In this document: positions 1-9,728 of the stretch, piece after piece
Position numbering within the stretch: the stretch's first letter is position 1
Layout of the letters: the number at the start of each line of letters is the position of its first letter
Notes under the pieces: model-generated
What the model saw: the letters and a program-made list of their open reading frames with translations, nothing else
Database searches by the model: none
Told to the model about the DNA's origin: nothing
Assembly (NCBI GenBank): GCA_020160805.1
Contig: JAIUPO010000012.1
Coordinates: 1 to 64,000 of the forward strand
Length of the DNA stretch: 64,000 nt
Source: Actinomycetota bacterium
GTDB lineage: Bacteria; Actinomycetota; Actinomycetes; Actinomycetales; Dermatophilaceae
Direction: 5' to 3'
Program-made: the position numbers and the translations under genes

Positions 1-231
1 ACTCCGAAGCGAACGCGGCCATACCGCCCACAGACCAACGGCAAGGTCGAGCGATTCCACCGCACCATGGCCGACGGCTGGGCATATGCGCGCTGCTACA
101 CGAGCGAGAAAGAACGCCGCGATGCCCTCACCGACTGGCTCCACGAGTACAACCAGCACCGACCGCGCACCGCCTGCGGAGGCCAGCCGCCCGTCTCACG
201 ATTGATCAACGTCCCCGGTCAGTACATCTAG
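1..231 (+). mobile_element. IS481-type transposase, C-terminal fragment cut by the window edge
   Basis: The first frame is open from base 1 to the stop at 229-231 (76 codons) and encodes the end of an rve-type DDE integrase domain. The motif RPYRPQTNGKVERFHRT holds the catalytic glutamate, and the AYARCYTSEKERR and QPPVSRL stretches are typical of IS481 transposases. The upstream part lies outside the window, so I cannot tell whether the element is intact. The DNA that follows is a gene remnant and a palindromic repeat, so this edge looks like a decayed insertion zone. Confidence 0.8.
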
Positions 232-255
232 TTCGTAAGCCTGCTCTCACCACGA

Positions 256-480
256 GTGGTGAACGGGTGGGATGAAGCAGGTCCCGACATTTCGACCATG
301 GGCGTCTACAACGATGGCATTGCCGTGGGGAATCTGTATGCCTACGACCGCGAGGGCCGGCGACTGGAGGGTGTGCGACTCTTCGACCAGACCGGCAGGG
401 CTGTGTCCATCACGCTGGACGAGGCCAGCAGAATGACCCAACTGGCCCGATGGGATATGGAGGGAGCACGTCGGGGAGCC
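256..480 (+). pseudogene. Remnant of a membrane-protein C-terminal tail (uncertain)
   Basis: The reading frame gives a short stretch (residues about 16-50) containing YNDGIAVGNLYAYDREGRR and then GVRLFDQTGR. This resembles the soluble tail of some large actinobacterial membrane proteins that repeat a YD-x-x-G-x-PL-x-GVQLFDQDGRP pattern. No membrane segments, start signal or sensible C-terminus remain. After about position 470 the frame turns into Arg-rich shadow sequence. I read it as a degraded gene end next to the IS fragment. It could also be chance similarity. Confidence 0.3.
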
Positions 481-690
481 CGGCGACTTCGGCCAATTCG
501 GCGACATCGCCCTCGGAGACTTCGAACTCGAGCAGCACGCGTTCGAGCTCGTCATCGAGCGGCTCCTCGCGGACGAGCCCATCGGCGAGGAGCACGTCCA
601 GCCCGACGAACTGATCCGGAACGTCGCCGACCGCAGGGACGACAGGGCACTTAGGCGCATTCGGCCTGACTCGACAAGCCCAAGTCAGCG

Positions 691-742
691 GAGGTTAGTC
701 GAATCTGCATACCGTGCAAGGTCTGCGGATTCGACCAACCTC
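691..742. repeat. Palindromic repeat element, copy A
   Basis: A 19-bp arm beginning GAGGTTAGTCGAATC pairs, with two mismatches, with an arm ending GATTCGACCAACCTC around a loop containing ACCGTGCAAG. A second copy with the same loop lies at 19051-19100. It is followed by two direct copies of AGCAGAGGTTGCACG within 747-780. It may act as a terminator or belong to a dispersed repeat family. Confidence 0.7.
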
Positions 743-834
743 GGCTAGCAGAGGTTGCACGGCTCAGCAGAGGTTGCACGACCCCCGGAAATCGCCCGCC
801 TGCGCCCCGTCGGGAGGCGGGCGGGCGCGGTCAC

Positions 835-840
835 TATCCT
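835..840 (+). promoter_or_regulatory. -10 box, leaderless start of YhhN gene
   Basis: TATCCT lies 7 nt upstream of the ATG and no Shine-Dalgarno sequence is present. This fits the actinobacterial TANNNT box with transcription starting at or near the start codon. Confidence 0.5.
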
Positions 841-847
841 CCCGGGT

Positions 848-1549
848 ATGCCGCGCGCTGCCTCCGTCCTACGTCTGGCCTTCGGGGCGCTCGCCGTGGC
901 CGACACGGTCCTCGCCGGTATGCCTGGCCCGGCCCCCGAGCGCGCCCGGTTGGTCACCAAGAGCCTCCTGATGCCGACCCTCGCCGGCTCTTTCGCCATC
1001 GACCCCCGGTCGCGGCGCACGCCGCTACGCCGCAGCACCCAAGCCGGCCAGGCCTTGGGCTGGCTCGGCGATCTCGCCCTGCTCGGCTCCGGCACCGGGT
1101 CCTTCCTGGCTGGCATGGGGGCCTTCGGCGCGGGCCAGATCGCCTATATCCGCGGCTTCCGCGCGAACGCCAACCCGAATCCCTTGCGGCACAGCACAGT
1201 TGGCAAGGGCGCGGCTGGGCTGTTTCTCCTGACCGGCATCCCCATGGCCCTCGGCGCAGCACGCTCGGAGCCGGTCCTCGGGCCGGGGGTGCTGGCATAT
1301 GCCGGCCTGCTGACCACCATGGCCGACTGCGCCGCTCACCTCGATCCGGCCCTGCCCGAGGACGCGCGTCGAGCCGCCGCGCTCGGCGGCCTGGCCTTCC
1401 TGACGTCGGACACGCTGCTGGGGCTGGGTCATTTCGTGCTGAGCGACCCGCCCCCGATCCTGGAGTCGGCGGTGATGGCGACCTACACCGCGGCGCAATT
1501 CCTGCTCGCCGAAGGTGCCCTCCGCGCCGCCGGTCAGAGCGCCGAGTAG
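848..1549 (+). CDS. YhhN-family membrane protein (lysoplasmalogenase-like)
   Basis: A 233-aa protein made almost entirely of hydrophobic helices, with the YhhN/TMEM86 signatures TKSLLMPTLAG near residue 35, QALGWLGDLALLG near residue 65 and the FLAGMGAFGAGQIAY segment. Animal TMEM86 proteins hydrolyse the vinyl-ether bond of lysoplasmalogens. The function of bacterial members is less certain. The ATG at 848 is preferred over upstream in-frame starts because it begins the first hydrophobic helix and has a -10 box 7 nt upstream. The gene converges on the phosphatase gene, with the two coding ends overlapping by 16 bp. Confidence 0.8.
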   Translation: MPRAASVLRLAFGALAVADTVLAGMPGPAPERARLVTKSLLMPTLAGSFAIDPRSRRTPLRRSTQAGQALGWLGDLALLGSGTGSFLAGMGAFGAGQIAYIRGFRANANPNPLRHSTVGKGAAGLFLLTGIPMALGAARSEPVLGPGVLAYAGLLTTMADCAAHLDPALPEDARRAAALGGLAFLTSDTLLGLGHFVLSDPPPILESAVMATYTAAQFLLAEGALRAAGQSAE

Positions 1550-3822
1550 GGGACCGTCACGGGCCACCCGGCATACTGCCCGGCGCCGGTGGCCGCGGCA
1601 TTCCACGGCCAGCACTCGAGGCGCAGCGAGCGGGCCGCGTGATCGAGAATCACCATGCCGAAGCCCTCTCGCTTTAGGCCCCGGTCCCCAAAATCCTGGG
1701 CGGGCGGTGGGTAGTGCGCCCACAACTGCTGCAGGGTGAACTTCGGATTCGCGACGGCGAGCACCCGCAGCCGGTTGCCGAAAGCGTCGGTGAAATCGCC
1801 GGTGTATGGCGTCGGCCCCGCATTCGGCAGCGCCTTCGACGGTTGGAACCAGCGCTGGAAACTCGAGGATCCGGCCGGTGGAGTGAACTGCAAAGGCCCA
1901 TCATCAAATCCCGAAATCCCATGGCGCACAAGGTGACCCACGTGTTGATCGCCGGCGACGATCAGGGCACGGGCGTCCTTCGCCAGCCGGACCGCGCGGG
2001 TGCGGCCGTCGGGCGGCCAGCCCTGCGTGTCGGGGTCGGCGCGCGGTGAGCCATTGGCATTCGTCAGCACACACGCCCACGTCGAGCCGGTGAGGATGAT
2101 CTTTGGCTGGCCGGGATGCATGCTGGCCCAGGTGCGCAGGAAGGCCTCTTGTCGAGTGCCGAGCAATTGCAGTGCCCCGCCACCCGGTGCGAGCGGGCCG
2201 GTCTTGAACTTGCGGTCCTCGACGATGGCCAGGCTGGTCCCGCCATAACTGAAGGCGGCATACCCGACGGTGATGCCCTGAGCGATCGGGGTCGGGTCAA
2301 AACGCTCGGGGTTGTGCCAGCTCGACATCCGCTGAACCAGATTGACCCAGGCGGCGGCGTTGACATACCCGCCGCGCTTGGGGTCGGTCGTCGCGATGCC
2401 GCCTTCGCCGAAGAGATTCGGCTGATAGACATCGTGGTCGTCCGTCAGGACCACGGTGGGCACTCGCCGTGTCAGGGGCCGCATGGCCCAGTGCCACATC
2501 AGGAATTTGTAAAGGAAGTCCAGCTCCGGCGCCGTGCCCTTGTCTTTGGCCGTGGGTGACGTCTCATACAGCTGATCCCCATGTGCGACAAGGAGATCGG
2601 GGCGTTGCGCCGCGATCGAGTCCACGATCTCGTCGTGCGGGAAGTAGATATTGCGCGCGCTGTAAAGGTCGAGGGAGACGCTTCCCGGCAGCCGCGCCTG
2701 CCACGGACTGAGCGAGTCCAGCGGACGGTGACTGGCCTTGAGGCAGTTCATGCTTGCCAACCGCAGGCCGCCGCGCGGTTCGGCGGGGATGGTGCCGCCA
2801 TAAAGGACCCGCCCGCCGCCGACGATTCGATAGCCCGTCGGAGCGGAGTTGTCGAAGGCCGTTGCCCGGAAGAGCGCCGTATAGCCCGGTCCGATTCCGC
2901 TGGTGGCCAAGCGTTTCCAGGCCCCGCCCTGCTGCACCTCCAGGGCGATGGACGTCAACGTGCGGGGGTCCAGGGGCATCAGCTGCGCGGTCATCCGCAG
3001 GATGCCGCCCGTGGCCGTGAAGAGCGTCCCGACGACCGGTCCGAGCCCGCGCTCGGGAAGGGCGGTCACCCCGGTCGAGGTAAAGCCGGTCAGCCAGTAG
3101 CGTGCGGCCGAGCCGTCCCGCGAGCTCGATATCAGCGCGATCCCGCCGCGCACTCGTGCCAGCGGCAGCGACGCGAGCACGGCCCGCTGCCGGAGCGCTC
3201 CGGTCCTCGTGTCATGGACCGAAATCGTCAGTGCGACAGTGGATTCCGACACCGGACGGCAGGACAGGCGCAGTGTGAGATCCTCCGAGAGGGTGCGCGG
3301 CACGGCGGCGCCCGTCACGGTGGCCGGCAGTTGCTGCCACAGGAATTGGTCGCCCTCGGCGCTGTGGTCGCGGAAGCCGACGGCGCCGCGGTGATCGACA
3401 TACGCCATCAGTCCGCCACCGATCCCGCTGGCTGAGCCGAGCAGCGCCCGCCGCCGCGCATCTTCCCCGGGTATGCCGGTCCCCACGACGAACCCGGACA
3501 GCCCGCTCCCGTCGGCGAGGGTCCCCGTGCGCACCGCGAGATCGAAGCTGCTGGACTGGATCTCGTGGGTCAGCACCGCGATGGTGCGGCCCATCGTGCT
3601 GCCTGCGGCGGCGACACACTCCATACGCCCGGCTCGAACCAGCCAGTCCTGCAAGCGATTTCCCCAGAAGCGCTCGCCCAACCAGTGCCCGGAGCCAGTC
3701 GCCACGTCGAGCGCGGCGGCCGGGCCGGCCACCCGACCGGCGGCGAGCGCGGCGGCCGCCCCACCGAGCAGGGTGCGTCGGGTCAGGTCGGTGATGGCGT
3801 GCGAATCCGTGCTGCTCTGCAT
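1534..3822 (-). CDS. PhoD-like phosphatase/phosphodiesterase, Tat-exported
   Basis: A 762-aa protein. The N-terminus has a twin-arginine signal, TRRTLLGGAAAALAAGRVAG, so it should leave the cytoplasm folded. Residues about 40-400 form beta-rich domains. The C-terminal half carries the metallophosphoesterase motifs of the PhoD family: VAHGDQLYE, VLTDDHDVYQ, an EDRKFK stretch and a GDQHVGHL metal site. PhoD enzymes hydrolyse phosphate mono- and diesters, often to scavenge phosphate. The start at MQSSTDSH is chosen because it sits directly before the signal peptide. The frame remains open far upstream only because it runs antisense to eno. Confidence 0.8.
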   Translation of the reverse strand: MQSSTDSHAITDLTRRTLLGGAAAALAAGRVAGPAAALDVATGSGHWLGERFWGNRLQDWLVRAGRMECVAAAGSTMGRTIAVLTHEIQSSSFDLAVRTGTLADGSGLSGFVVGTGIPGEDARRRALLGSASGIGGGLMAYVDHRGAVGFRDHSAEGDQFLWQQLPATVTGAAVPRTLSEDLTLRLSCRPVSESTVALTISVHDTRTGALRQRAVLASLPLARVRGGIALISSSRDGSAARYWLTGFTSTGVTALPERGLGPVVGTLFTATGGILRMTAQLMPLDPRTLTSIALEVQQGGAWKRLATSGIGPGYTALFRATAFDNSAPTGYRIVGGGRVLYGGTIPAEPRGGLRLASMNCLKASHRPLDSLSPWQARLPGSVSLDLYSARNIYFPHDEIVDSIAAQRPDLLVAHGDQLYETSPTAKDKGTAPELDFLYKFLMWHWAMRPLTRRVPTVVLTDDHDVYQPNLFGEGGIATTDPKRGGYVNAAAWVNLVQRMSSWHNPERFDPTPIAQGITVGYAAFSYGGTSLAIVEDRKFKTGPLAPGGGALQLLGTRQEAFLRTWASMHPGQPKIILTGSTWACVLTNANGSPRADPDTQGWPPDGRTRAVRLAKDARALIVAGDQHVGHLVRHGISGFDDGPLQFTPPAGSSSFQRWFQPSKALPNAGPTPYTGDFTDAFGNRLRVLAVANPKFTLQQLWAHYPPPAQDFGDRGLKREGFGMVILDHAARSLRLECWPWNAAATGAGQYAGWPVTVPYSAL

Positions 3823-4062
3823 GTTGTCGAGTCTGGCATGCAGCAGACCGTGCGGGCGCGGCGTTGACGAGGTATGTCTATATCCCGGCTCGCGTTCACA
3901 AGGCCCGCTCCGCTGGGCAGCAACCCCGCACACGCACAAACCCCGCCTGCTCGCCAGCCGGCGGCACCTGGCATACCCGCCGTCAACCCAGGCCCACGAG
4001 AGCGGGCGCAAGAAGGCGTCCCACCACGCGGGTCGGTCACAAACCGGTGACGACGGCGGGAC

Positions 4063-4068
4063 TACGCT
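4063..4068 (+). promoter_or_regulatory. Candidate eno -10 box
   Basis: TACGCT lies 48 nt upstream of the eno start in the 294-bp gap shared with the divergent phosphatase gene, leaving a leader of about 40 nt with AAGGAG before the GTG. No clear -35 is seen. The rest of the gap shows no gene. Confidence 0.35.
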
Positions 4069-4113
4069 TGGCGGCGAAGACTTGCGCCCATCCATGCCCT
4101 TCCCAAGGAGTGA

Positions 4114-5397
<1,284 letters not shown>

Positions 5398-5404
5398 GGT
5401 CCTC

Positions 5405-5917
5405 GTGGCAGCCACCGGTCCGCGCCGAGACTCGGCCCGCCGCCCCAAGGGGCGCGGGCCGGGCCCGCGCATGCGCTCGGTCGGCTCCTCCGTAGCGGGG
5501 GAGTTGGCCCAGCGCCGCTCCGCGCGCTCCGCGGGGTGGTGGATCGGTGGCCTGACGATCTTCGTCATGCTCGCCTTCCTGCTCGGCCCGACGCTGAAGA
5601 CCTATGTCGATCAGCGGCGTGAGATCGGGGCTCTCCAGGAGCAGGTGGCAGCGCAGCGTGCCGATGTCGCTGCCATGGAGAAGGAAAAGGCGTTGTGGGG
5701 CCAGGACACTTATGTCGAGCAGCAGGCCCGCCAGCGCCTGAAGTTCGTCAAGAAGGGTGAAAAGGCCTACGAGATCATCGATCTCGACCAGGCCGCCGAG
5801 GCCCCGACGGGTGCGACCGGTCAGAGCGCGGCAGCGGCCAAGAGCCGCAATGCGTGGTACGGCCAGGTCTGGGAGTCGATCAAGATCGCTGACAACCCCC
5901 AGGGCGTGGGCCGCTGA
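5405..5917 (+). CDS. Septum formation initiator, FtsB/DivIC family
   Basis: A 170-aa single-pass membrane protein. A basic cytoplasmic region (residues 1-44) precedes one transmembrane helix (about 45-62) and a coiled coil (about 67-98). The family motif YVEQQARQRLKFVKKGEKAY follows. FtsB/DivIC proteins bridge FtsL and FtsQ in the division complex. The GTG start lies 7 nt after the eno stop, so translation is probably coupled. The last 40 residues, rich in Ala and Thr, are poorly conserved. Confidence 0.9.
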   Translation: MAATGPRRDSARRPKGRGPGPRMRSVGSSVAGELAQRRSARSAGWWIGGLTIFVMLAFLLGPTLKTYVDQRREIGALQEQVAAQRADVAAMEKEKALWGQDTYVEQQARQRLKFVKKGEKAYEIIDLDQAAEAPTGATGQSAAAAKSRNAWYGQVWESIKIADNPQGVGR

Positions 5918-5951
5918 GCCGCGGCGCTCCCCGTCCCGGATAATCACAGGT

Positions 5952-6449
5952 ATGCCGTCCCCTGAGGATCTCCAGGTCGTCGCCGCCCAACTCGGGCGCG
6001 AGCCCCGCGGCGTCCAGGCAGTCGCCCACCGGTGTCCGTGCGGGAGCCCGGATGTTGTTCAGACCGCGCCTCGCCTGCCCGACGGCACGCCCTTCCCCAC
6101 GACCTTCTACGCCACCTGTCCGCGTCTAACCGGCGCCATCTCCACCTTGGAATCCGAGGGCGTGATGAAGCAGCTCGAGGCCCAGCTGGCCGATGATGAG
6201 GAGCTGCAGGCGGCATACGCCCGGGCCCATGCCGACTATCTCGACCGGCGGGCCGCTCTCGGCAGCGTTGAGGAGATCGAGGGGATCAGCGCAGGCGGTA
6301 TGCCGACGCGCGTCAAATGCCTGCACGTGCTGGTGGCGCACGCGCTGGCCGCCGGACCGGGCGTCAACCCGCTCGGCGATCAGGCCCTGGCGATGCTTCC
6401 GCCATGGTGGGCGAGCGTGCCGTGTTCCACGACTCTCACGGAGGGCTGA
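5952..6449 (+). CDS. DUF501 domain protein
   Basis: A 165-aa protein of the actinobacterial DUF501 family, encoded between ftsB and ppx as in Rv1025. Conserved features are RCPCGSPDVVQT with two cysteines, the PFPTTFYATCPRL stretch with a third cysteine, and MPTRVKCLHVLVAHALAAG. The clustered Cys and His residues suggest a metal site, but no reaction is established. The ATG at 5952 lies inside one copy of the GTATGCCG octamer. The gene ends 3 nt before ppx. Confidence 0.9.
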   Translation: MPSPEDLQVVAAQLGREPRGVQAVAHRCPCGSPDVVQTAPRLPDGTPFPTTFYATCPRLTGAISTLESEGVMKQLEAQLADDEELQAAYARAHADYLDRRAALGSVEEIEGISAGGMPTRVKCLHVLVAHALAAGPGVNPLGDQALAMLPPWWASVPCSTTLTEG

Positions 6450-6452
6450 GAT

Positions 6453-7406
6453 ATGCGGGTCGGTGCGATCGACTGTGGGACCAACTCCATCCGCCTGCTC
6501 ATCGCCGATATCGATGAGGCCGGCGCGCTGCACGACATCGTGCGGCGCATGGAGGTCGTTCGGCTGGGGTATGCCGTGGACCGCACCGGTCGTCTCGACC
6601 CGGAGCGGATGGCCGCCACCTTGGCCATGACCAGGGAGTATGCCGATCAGTGCCGCGCTCACGGGGTGGAGGCCATCCGCTTCACGGCCACCTCCGCCTC
6701 GCGGGATGCGAGCAATGCTGCGGATTTCGTGGCCGGCGTCGAGGAAGCCTTCGGGGACCTGGCGGTGACGCCGGAAGTGATCAGCGGTGCCGAGGAGGCG
6801 GGTTTGAGCTTCCTCGGCGCAACCGGCGATCTGCGGGCGGCCGGCATACCCGGGCCCTATCTCGTGGTCGATATCGGCGGCGGGTCGAGTGAGTTCGTGC
6901 TCGGAACCGAGGGTGTCGAGGCGGCGCTATCCACCGATGTCGGTTGTGTGCGCCTGACGGAGCGGCATCTGCAGGCGGACCCGCCGACCGACGACCAAAT
7001 CGCCGCGGCGGTGGCCGACGTTGACGCGGCGATCGATGCCGCGGCTCGGGTGGTTCCGCTGGATCGCACGGTGACGCTAGTCGGGCTGGCTGGCAGCGTC
7101 ACGACGATCACGGCACACGCGCTGCGGCTCCCTGCATACCAGCCGGACGCCATCCACCTCAGCCGGCTCAGCGCTGCCCAGGTCCGCGCGGCCTGTGACG
7201 ATTTGCTTCATATGACGCGCGAGCAGCGGGCTTCTCTGCCGTTCATGCACCCCGGCCGGGTCGATGTCATCGGCGGCGGCGCCATCGTGTGGCAAACCAT
7301 CGTCGAGCGCATCAGGGCGCGGGCGGGGGAGGTGCCCGTCGTCACCTCTGAGCACGACATCCTCGACGGCATCGCGCTCTCGATCGGCGCGGGTCGGAGC
7401 GACTGA
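6453..7406 (+). CDS. ppx: Exopolyphosphatase / Ppx-GppA phosphatase
   Basis: A 317-aa member of the actin-like ASKHA fold. It has the phosphate-1 loop IDCGTNSIRLLIAD at the N-terminus and the phosphate-2 loop VVDIGGGSSEFV near residue 137. It would remove terminal phosphate from polyphosphate or pppGpp. Its length matches the short actinobacterial Ppx forms without the C-terminal HD domain. Start and spacing suggest coupling to the DUF501 gene. Confidence 0.92.
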   Translation: MRVGAIDCGTNSIRLLIADIDEAGALHDIVRRMEVVRLGYAVDRTGRLDPERMAATLAMTREYADQCRAHGVEAIRFTATSASRDASNAADFVAGVEEAFGDLAVTPEVISGAEEAGLSFLGATGDLRAAGIPGPYLVVDIGGGSSEFVLGTEGVEAALSTDVGCVRLTERHLQADPPTDDQIAAAVADVDAAIDAAARVVPLDRTVTLVGLAGSVTTITAHALRLPAYQPDAIHLSRLSAAQVRAACDDLLHMTREQRASLPFMHPGRVDVIGGGAIVWQTIVERIRARAGEVPVVTSEHDILDGIALSIGAGRSD

Positions 7407-7880
7407 GCGGCGGGGTCAGACCGCGCGGCTGAGCTTCGCGGACGGCTTGCCGTGTCGGCAGGCTGGTGGCGGCGATTCGTTCCAGCCCCGACCACGTCAG
7501 CGCCATGACCAACTCGGTCGCAATCTCGGCCGTGCATTGCGGCTGGCTGATCCGCCACGCCGCGATCCGTTCGCACGCGCCGATGACGCCCTGCGCGAAG
7601 CCTTCGAGCATGAAGTCCGGGACCTCGGAGAGTGTCTCCTGATGGCGCAGACCGGTCATCACGGTGTCGATCTGCGCAGCGCGCAAGGCATTCATTGCCC
7701 TGGGATCCGCCAGGAACCTGCTGTCCTCCAGAGTCGCCCGCCATGCGGTGGCGTGGGTGTCCATGAAGCCGAAGAAGGCCACCAGGCCGGCGCGATAGAC
7801 ACCTCGCACGCCATCGGCGGGATCCGCCTCGCGCCAGGACTGCCGCAGCCAGGTGCGGGTCCGCGGCGACCTCGCGCCGC
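7342..7880 (-). pseudogene. TetR/AcrR-family regulator remnant lacking the DNA-binding domain
   Basis: One frame encodes about 150 residues typical of a TetR ligand-binding domain: GVYRAGLVAFFGFMDTHATAWR, then LEDSRFLADPRAM, FMLEGFAQGVIGACERIAAW and ATELVMALTWSGLERI. Upstream, where the helix-turn-helix should be, none of the three frames shows one. The frame runs into Arg-rich shadow sequence and a hairpin. The apparent stop lies inside the end of ppx on the other strand. I read this as a 5'-truncated gene. Confidence 0.6.
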
Positions 7881-7976
7881 AGTGACGACTGAGGGCTCGG
7901 GAGACAAGATTCCCCCTCTCCGGGGCCGGAGCAGACCCCCTCGATAAGGCGGACCGGAGCAGGCCCACACGACATT

Positions 7977-8007
7977 GTGCGCTGGGCCGGGAGCTGGCCC
8001 AGCGCAC
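7977..8007. terminator. 12-bp perfect hairpin in a 240-bp non-coding stretch
   Basis: GTGCGCTGGGCC pairs exactly with GGCCCAGCGCAC around a 7-nt loop. It lies between the TetR remnant and tRNA-Leu. I see no gene between about 7880 and 8118. It could be a terminator or a leftover of the lost regulator promoter. Confidence 0.5.
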
Positions 8008-8118
8008 GGGGGCCGAAATCCGAAGATCCCGCCCCATCTCGACAGCTTTCGCGCGTGTCGCGTGCGGCGATGGCCACATCCGCCGATGCCTCGCCCCGTC
8101 CACCCGTAGAGTGGCCGC

Positions 8119-8193
8119 GCCCCCGTGGCCCAACTGGCAGAGGCAGGCGACTTAAAATCGCCACCGGTGCGGGTTCGATTCCCGTCGGGGGCA
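8119..8193 (+). tRNA. tRNA-Leu (anticodon UAA)
   Basis: A 75-nt cloverleaf. The acceptor stem pairs GCCCCCG with CGGGGGC and is followed by discriminator A. The D arm is of leucine type (3-bp GCC/GGC stem with TGGCAGA in the loop). The anticodon stem is GGCGA/TCGCC with loop CTTAAAA, giving UAA, and the T arm contains GGTTCGATTCC. CCA is not encoded. Discriminator A73 and the D arm agree with leucine identity. The variable region is only about 5-6 nt, whereas most leucine tRNAs have a long variable arm. Confidence 0.85.
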
Positions 8194-8223
8194 CGCGACG
8201 AGAGTGTGGGTTTCCCGCCCGAT

Positions 8224-8280
8224 GCCGGAAACCCTTCCTTTGTGTCAGATTCTTTCTGGCACGAACCCAGGGTTTCCGGC
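8224..8280. terminator. Compound hairpin downstream of tRNA-Leu
   Basis: GCCGGAAACCCT (8224-8235) pairs with AGGGTTTCCGGC (8269-8280). Inside the 33-nt loop a weaker TGTGTCAG / CTGGCACG stem can form. It most likely ends the tRNA transcript. The remaining 160 bases before the next gene hold nothing else I recognise. Confidence 0.55.
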
Positions 8281-8445
8281 ACAAAGCTTGAGCCACCCAG
8301 GCGCGAGGGCCGCCTGAGTGACGACACGGTCACGATCCACGGCATACCCCGTGCTCGGCAACGGGAACAAGCGCGAAGTCTGCAACGCTGTATGTGCTGA
8401 GCGCGGCGAAGGGTGCCGCGCCCGATGTGTCCTGGAGGGACCACC

Positions 8446-9303
8446 ATGAGCAACCCGGTGTTCGACCGGATCGATCGCGAGTCACGGCAGGGTTATGCCG
8501 GCTTCGGCGCCTCGCGCGGTCAGACGCAGACGCCCCAAGGCTTCCCGCAGCAGGGCTACGGCCAGGCCTACCCCACCCCGGGGCAGCTGCAGGATATGTA
8601 CAACCAGCCGTCCGCCGGCCCGGTCCAGACCGGCCGCGTGACGATGGACGACGTCGTCATGAAGACGTTGACCCTCTTCAGCCTCGTCATCGGCTTCGGT
8701 GCCGTGGGCTGGATCGGGTCTGACATGAACCGCTCCCTCGGCATGATGTTCTGGCTGGGCGGGATGATCGGGACCCTGATCCTGGGTCTGGTCATCGCCT
8801 TCAAGAAGACCATCAGCGTGCCATTGATCATCGGGTATGCCGCCCTCGAAGGCCTGTTCGTCGGCGCCATCAGCAACTTCTTCAATGACGCCTATGGCGA
8901 GGGCCTGGTCAGCACCGCTGTCGTCGCCACGCTGGCGACCTTCGCGGGCATGTTCCTGGCCTACAAGTCAGGCTTCCTGAAGGTCACCGACAAGTTCCGC
9001 CGCATCGTCACGCTGGCGATCTTCGGTTACGCGATCTTCGCCGTCATCAACTTCATCTTCGCGATGGTCTCCAACACCCCGTTCGGCTTCGGTGGCACTG
9101 GCCCGCTGGGCATCGGGCTGTCGATCTTCGCCGTCGGCCTCGCGTCCTTGACCCTGGCCCTCGACTTCGACTCGATCGACCGGGCCATCGCGACTGGCGC
9201 GCCCAAGCAGTTCTCGTGGCTGCTCGCGCACGGCCTGATCGTGACGCTCGTCTGGCTCTACATCGAGTTCCTCCGCCTCCTGGCTCGCCTGCGGGGCGAC
9301 TGA
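8446..9303 (+). CDS. Bax inhibitor-1 / YccA family membrane protein
   Basis: A 285-aa protein with a hydrophilic Gln/Pro/Gly-rich N-terminal tail (about 1-60) and seven hydrophobic segments. The family patterns ALEGLFVGAISNFF, FAGMFLAYKSGFLKVTDKFRR and ALDFDSIDRAI are clear. BI-1 relatives are pH- or calcium-sensing leak channels or regulators of membrane proteases, and the role in actinobacteria is not settled. The start is set by TGGAGGGA 7 nt before the ATG at 8446. Confidence 0.88.
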   Translation: MSNPVFDRIDRESRQGYAGFGASRGQTQTPQGFPQQGYGQAYPTPGQLQDMYNQPSAGPVQTGRVTMDDVVMKTLTLFSLVIGFGAVGWIGSDMNRSLGMMFWLGGMIGTLILGLVIAFKKTISVPLIIGYAALEGLFVGAISNFFNDAYGEGLVSTAVVATLATFAGMFLAYKSGFLKVTDKFRRIVTLAIFGYAIFAVINFIFAMVSNTPFGFGGTGPLGIGLSIFAVGLASLTLALDFDSIDRAIATGAPKQFSWLLAHGLIVTLVWLYIEFLRLLARLRGD

Positions 9304-9308
9304 TCCCG

Positions 9309-9593
9309 GTGGCGACCCGGCTCCCTGCTGAGGTCGCCGACGACCTGACGCGCCTGGTCCGGCGGTGGCATCAACTGCCGCTGGACCAGGCGTTGTCCGT
9401 CTCGGCGCCGGTGCGCACGCTCCTTGAGAGGTATGCCGATCTGGTGCACCCCGGCATACCCGTCCCGGAGCTGGGCCCGGCGGCCCTGCCCGACCAGCTG
9501 ACGGTGCTCGCGTATGACGCCCTCGCCGCTTCCCGGATCACCGCCGCCGACGTCGTGGGCGACCTCGGCGAGCTCCGCCGCGCCCTGCCCTGA
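9309..9593 (+). CDS. Small protein of unknown function
   Basis: A 94-aa, mostly helical protein starting at GTG 5 nt after the BI-1 stop. It has no signal peptide or membrane helix and no motif I recognise. It contains two GTATGCC/GGCATAC motifs within 30 bp (9430 and 9453). Frame, codon bias and close spacing support a real gene, probably cotranscribed with the BI-1 gene. A function cannot be assigned. Confidence 0.6.
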   Translation: MATRLPAEVADDLTRLVRRWHQLPLDQALSVSAPVRTLLERYADLVHPGIPVPELGPAALPDQLTVLAYDALAASRITAADVVGDLGELRRALP

Positions 9594-9624
9594 GTCCCAC
9601 GTTCGGTCGTAACCCACTCGTTTG

Positions 9625-9660
9625 GTCGTGAGTCCTCCCGCCGGATGGAGGACTCACGAC
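9625..9660. terminator. 14-bp perfect hairpin, convergent terminator
   Basis: GTCGTGAGTCCTCC pairs exactly with GGAGGACTCACGAC around an 8-nt loop. It sits between the small protein gene (+) and the SGNH hydrolase gene (-), so it probably stops transcription from both sides. There is no T tract, as is common in high-GC actinobacteria. Confidence 0.75.
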
Positions 9661-9728
9661 ATAACGCACGAGTTGTGCCGCGATGTGGGAGTTGTATGCC
9701 GCCGCCCCCGGCCGCGTGATGCCCGCGG

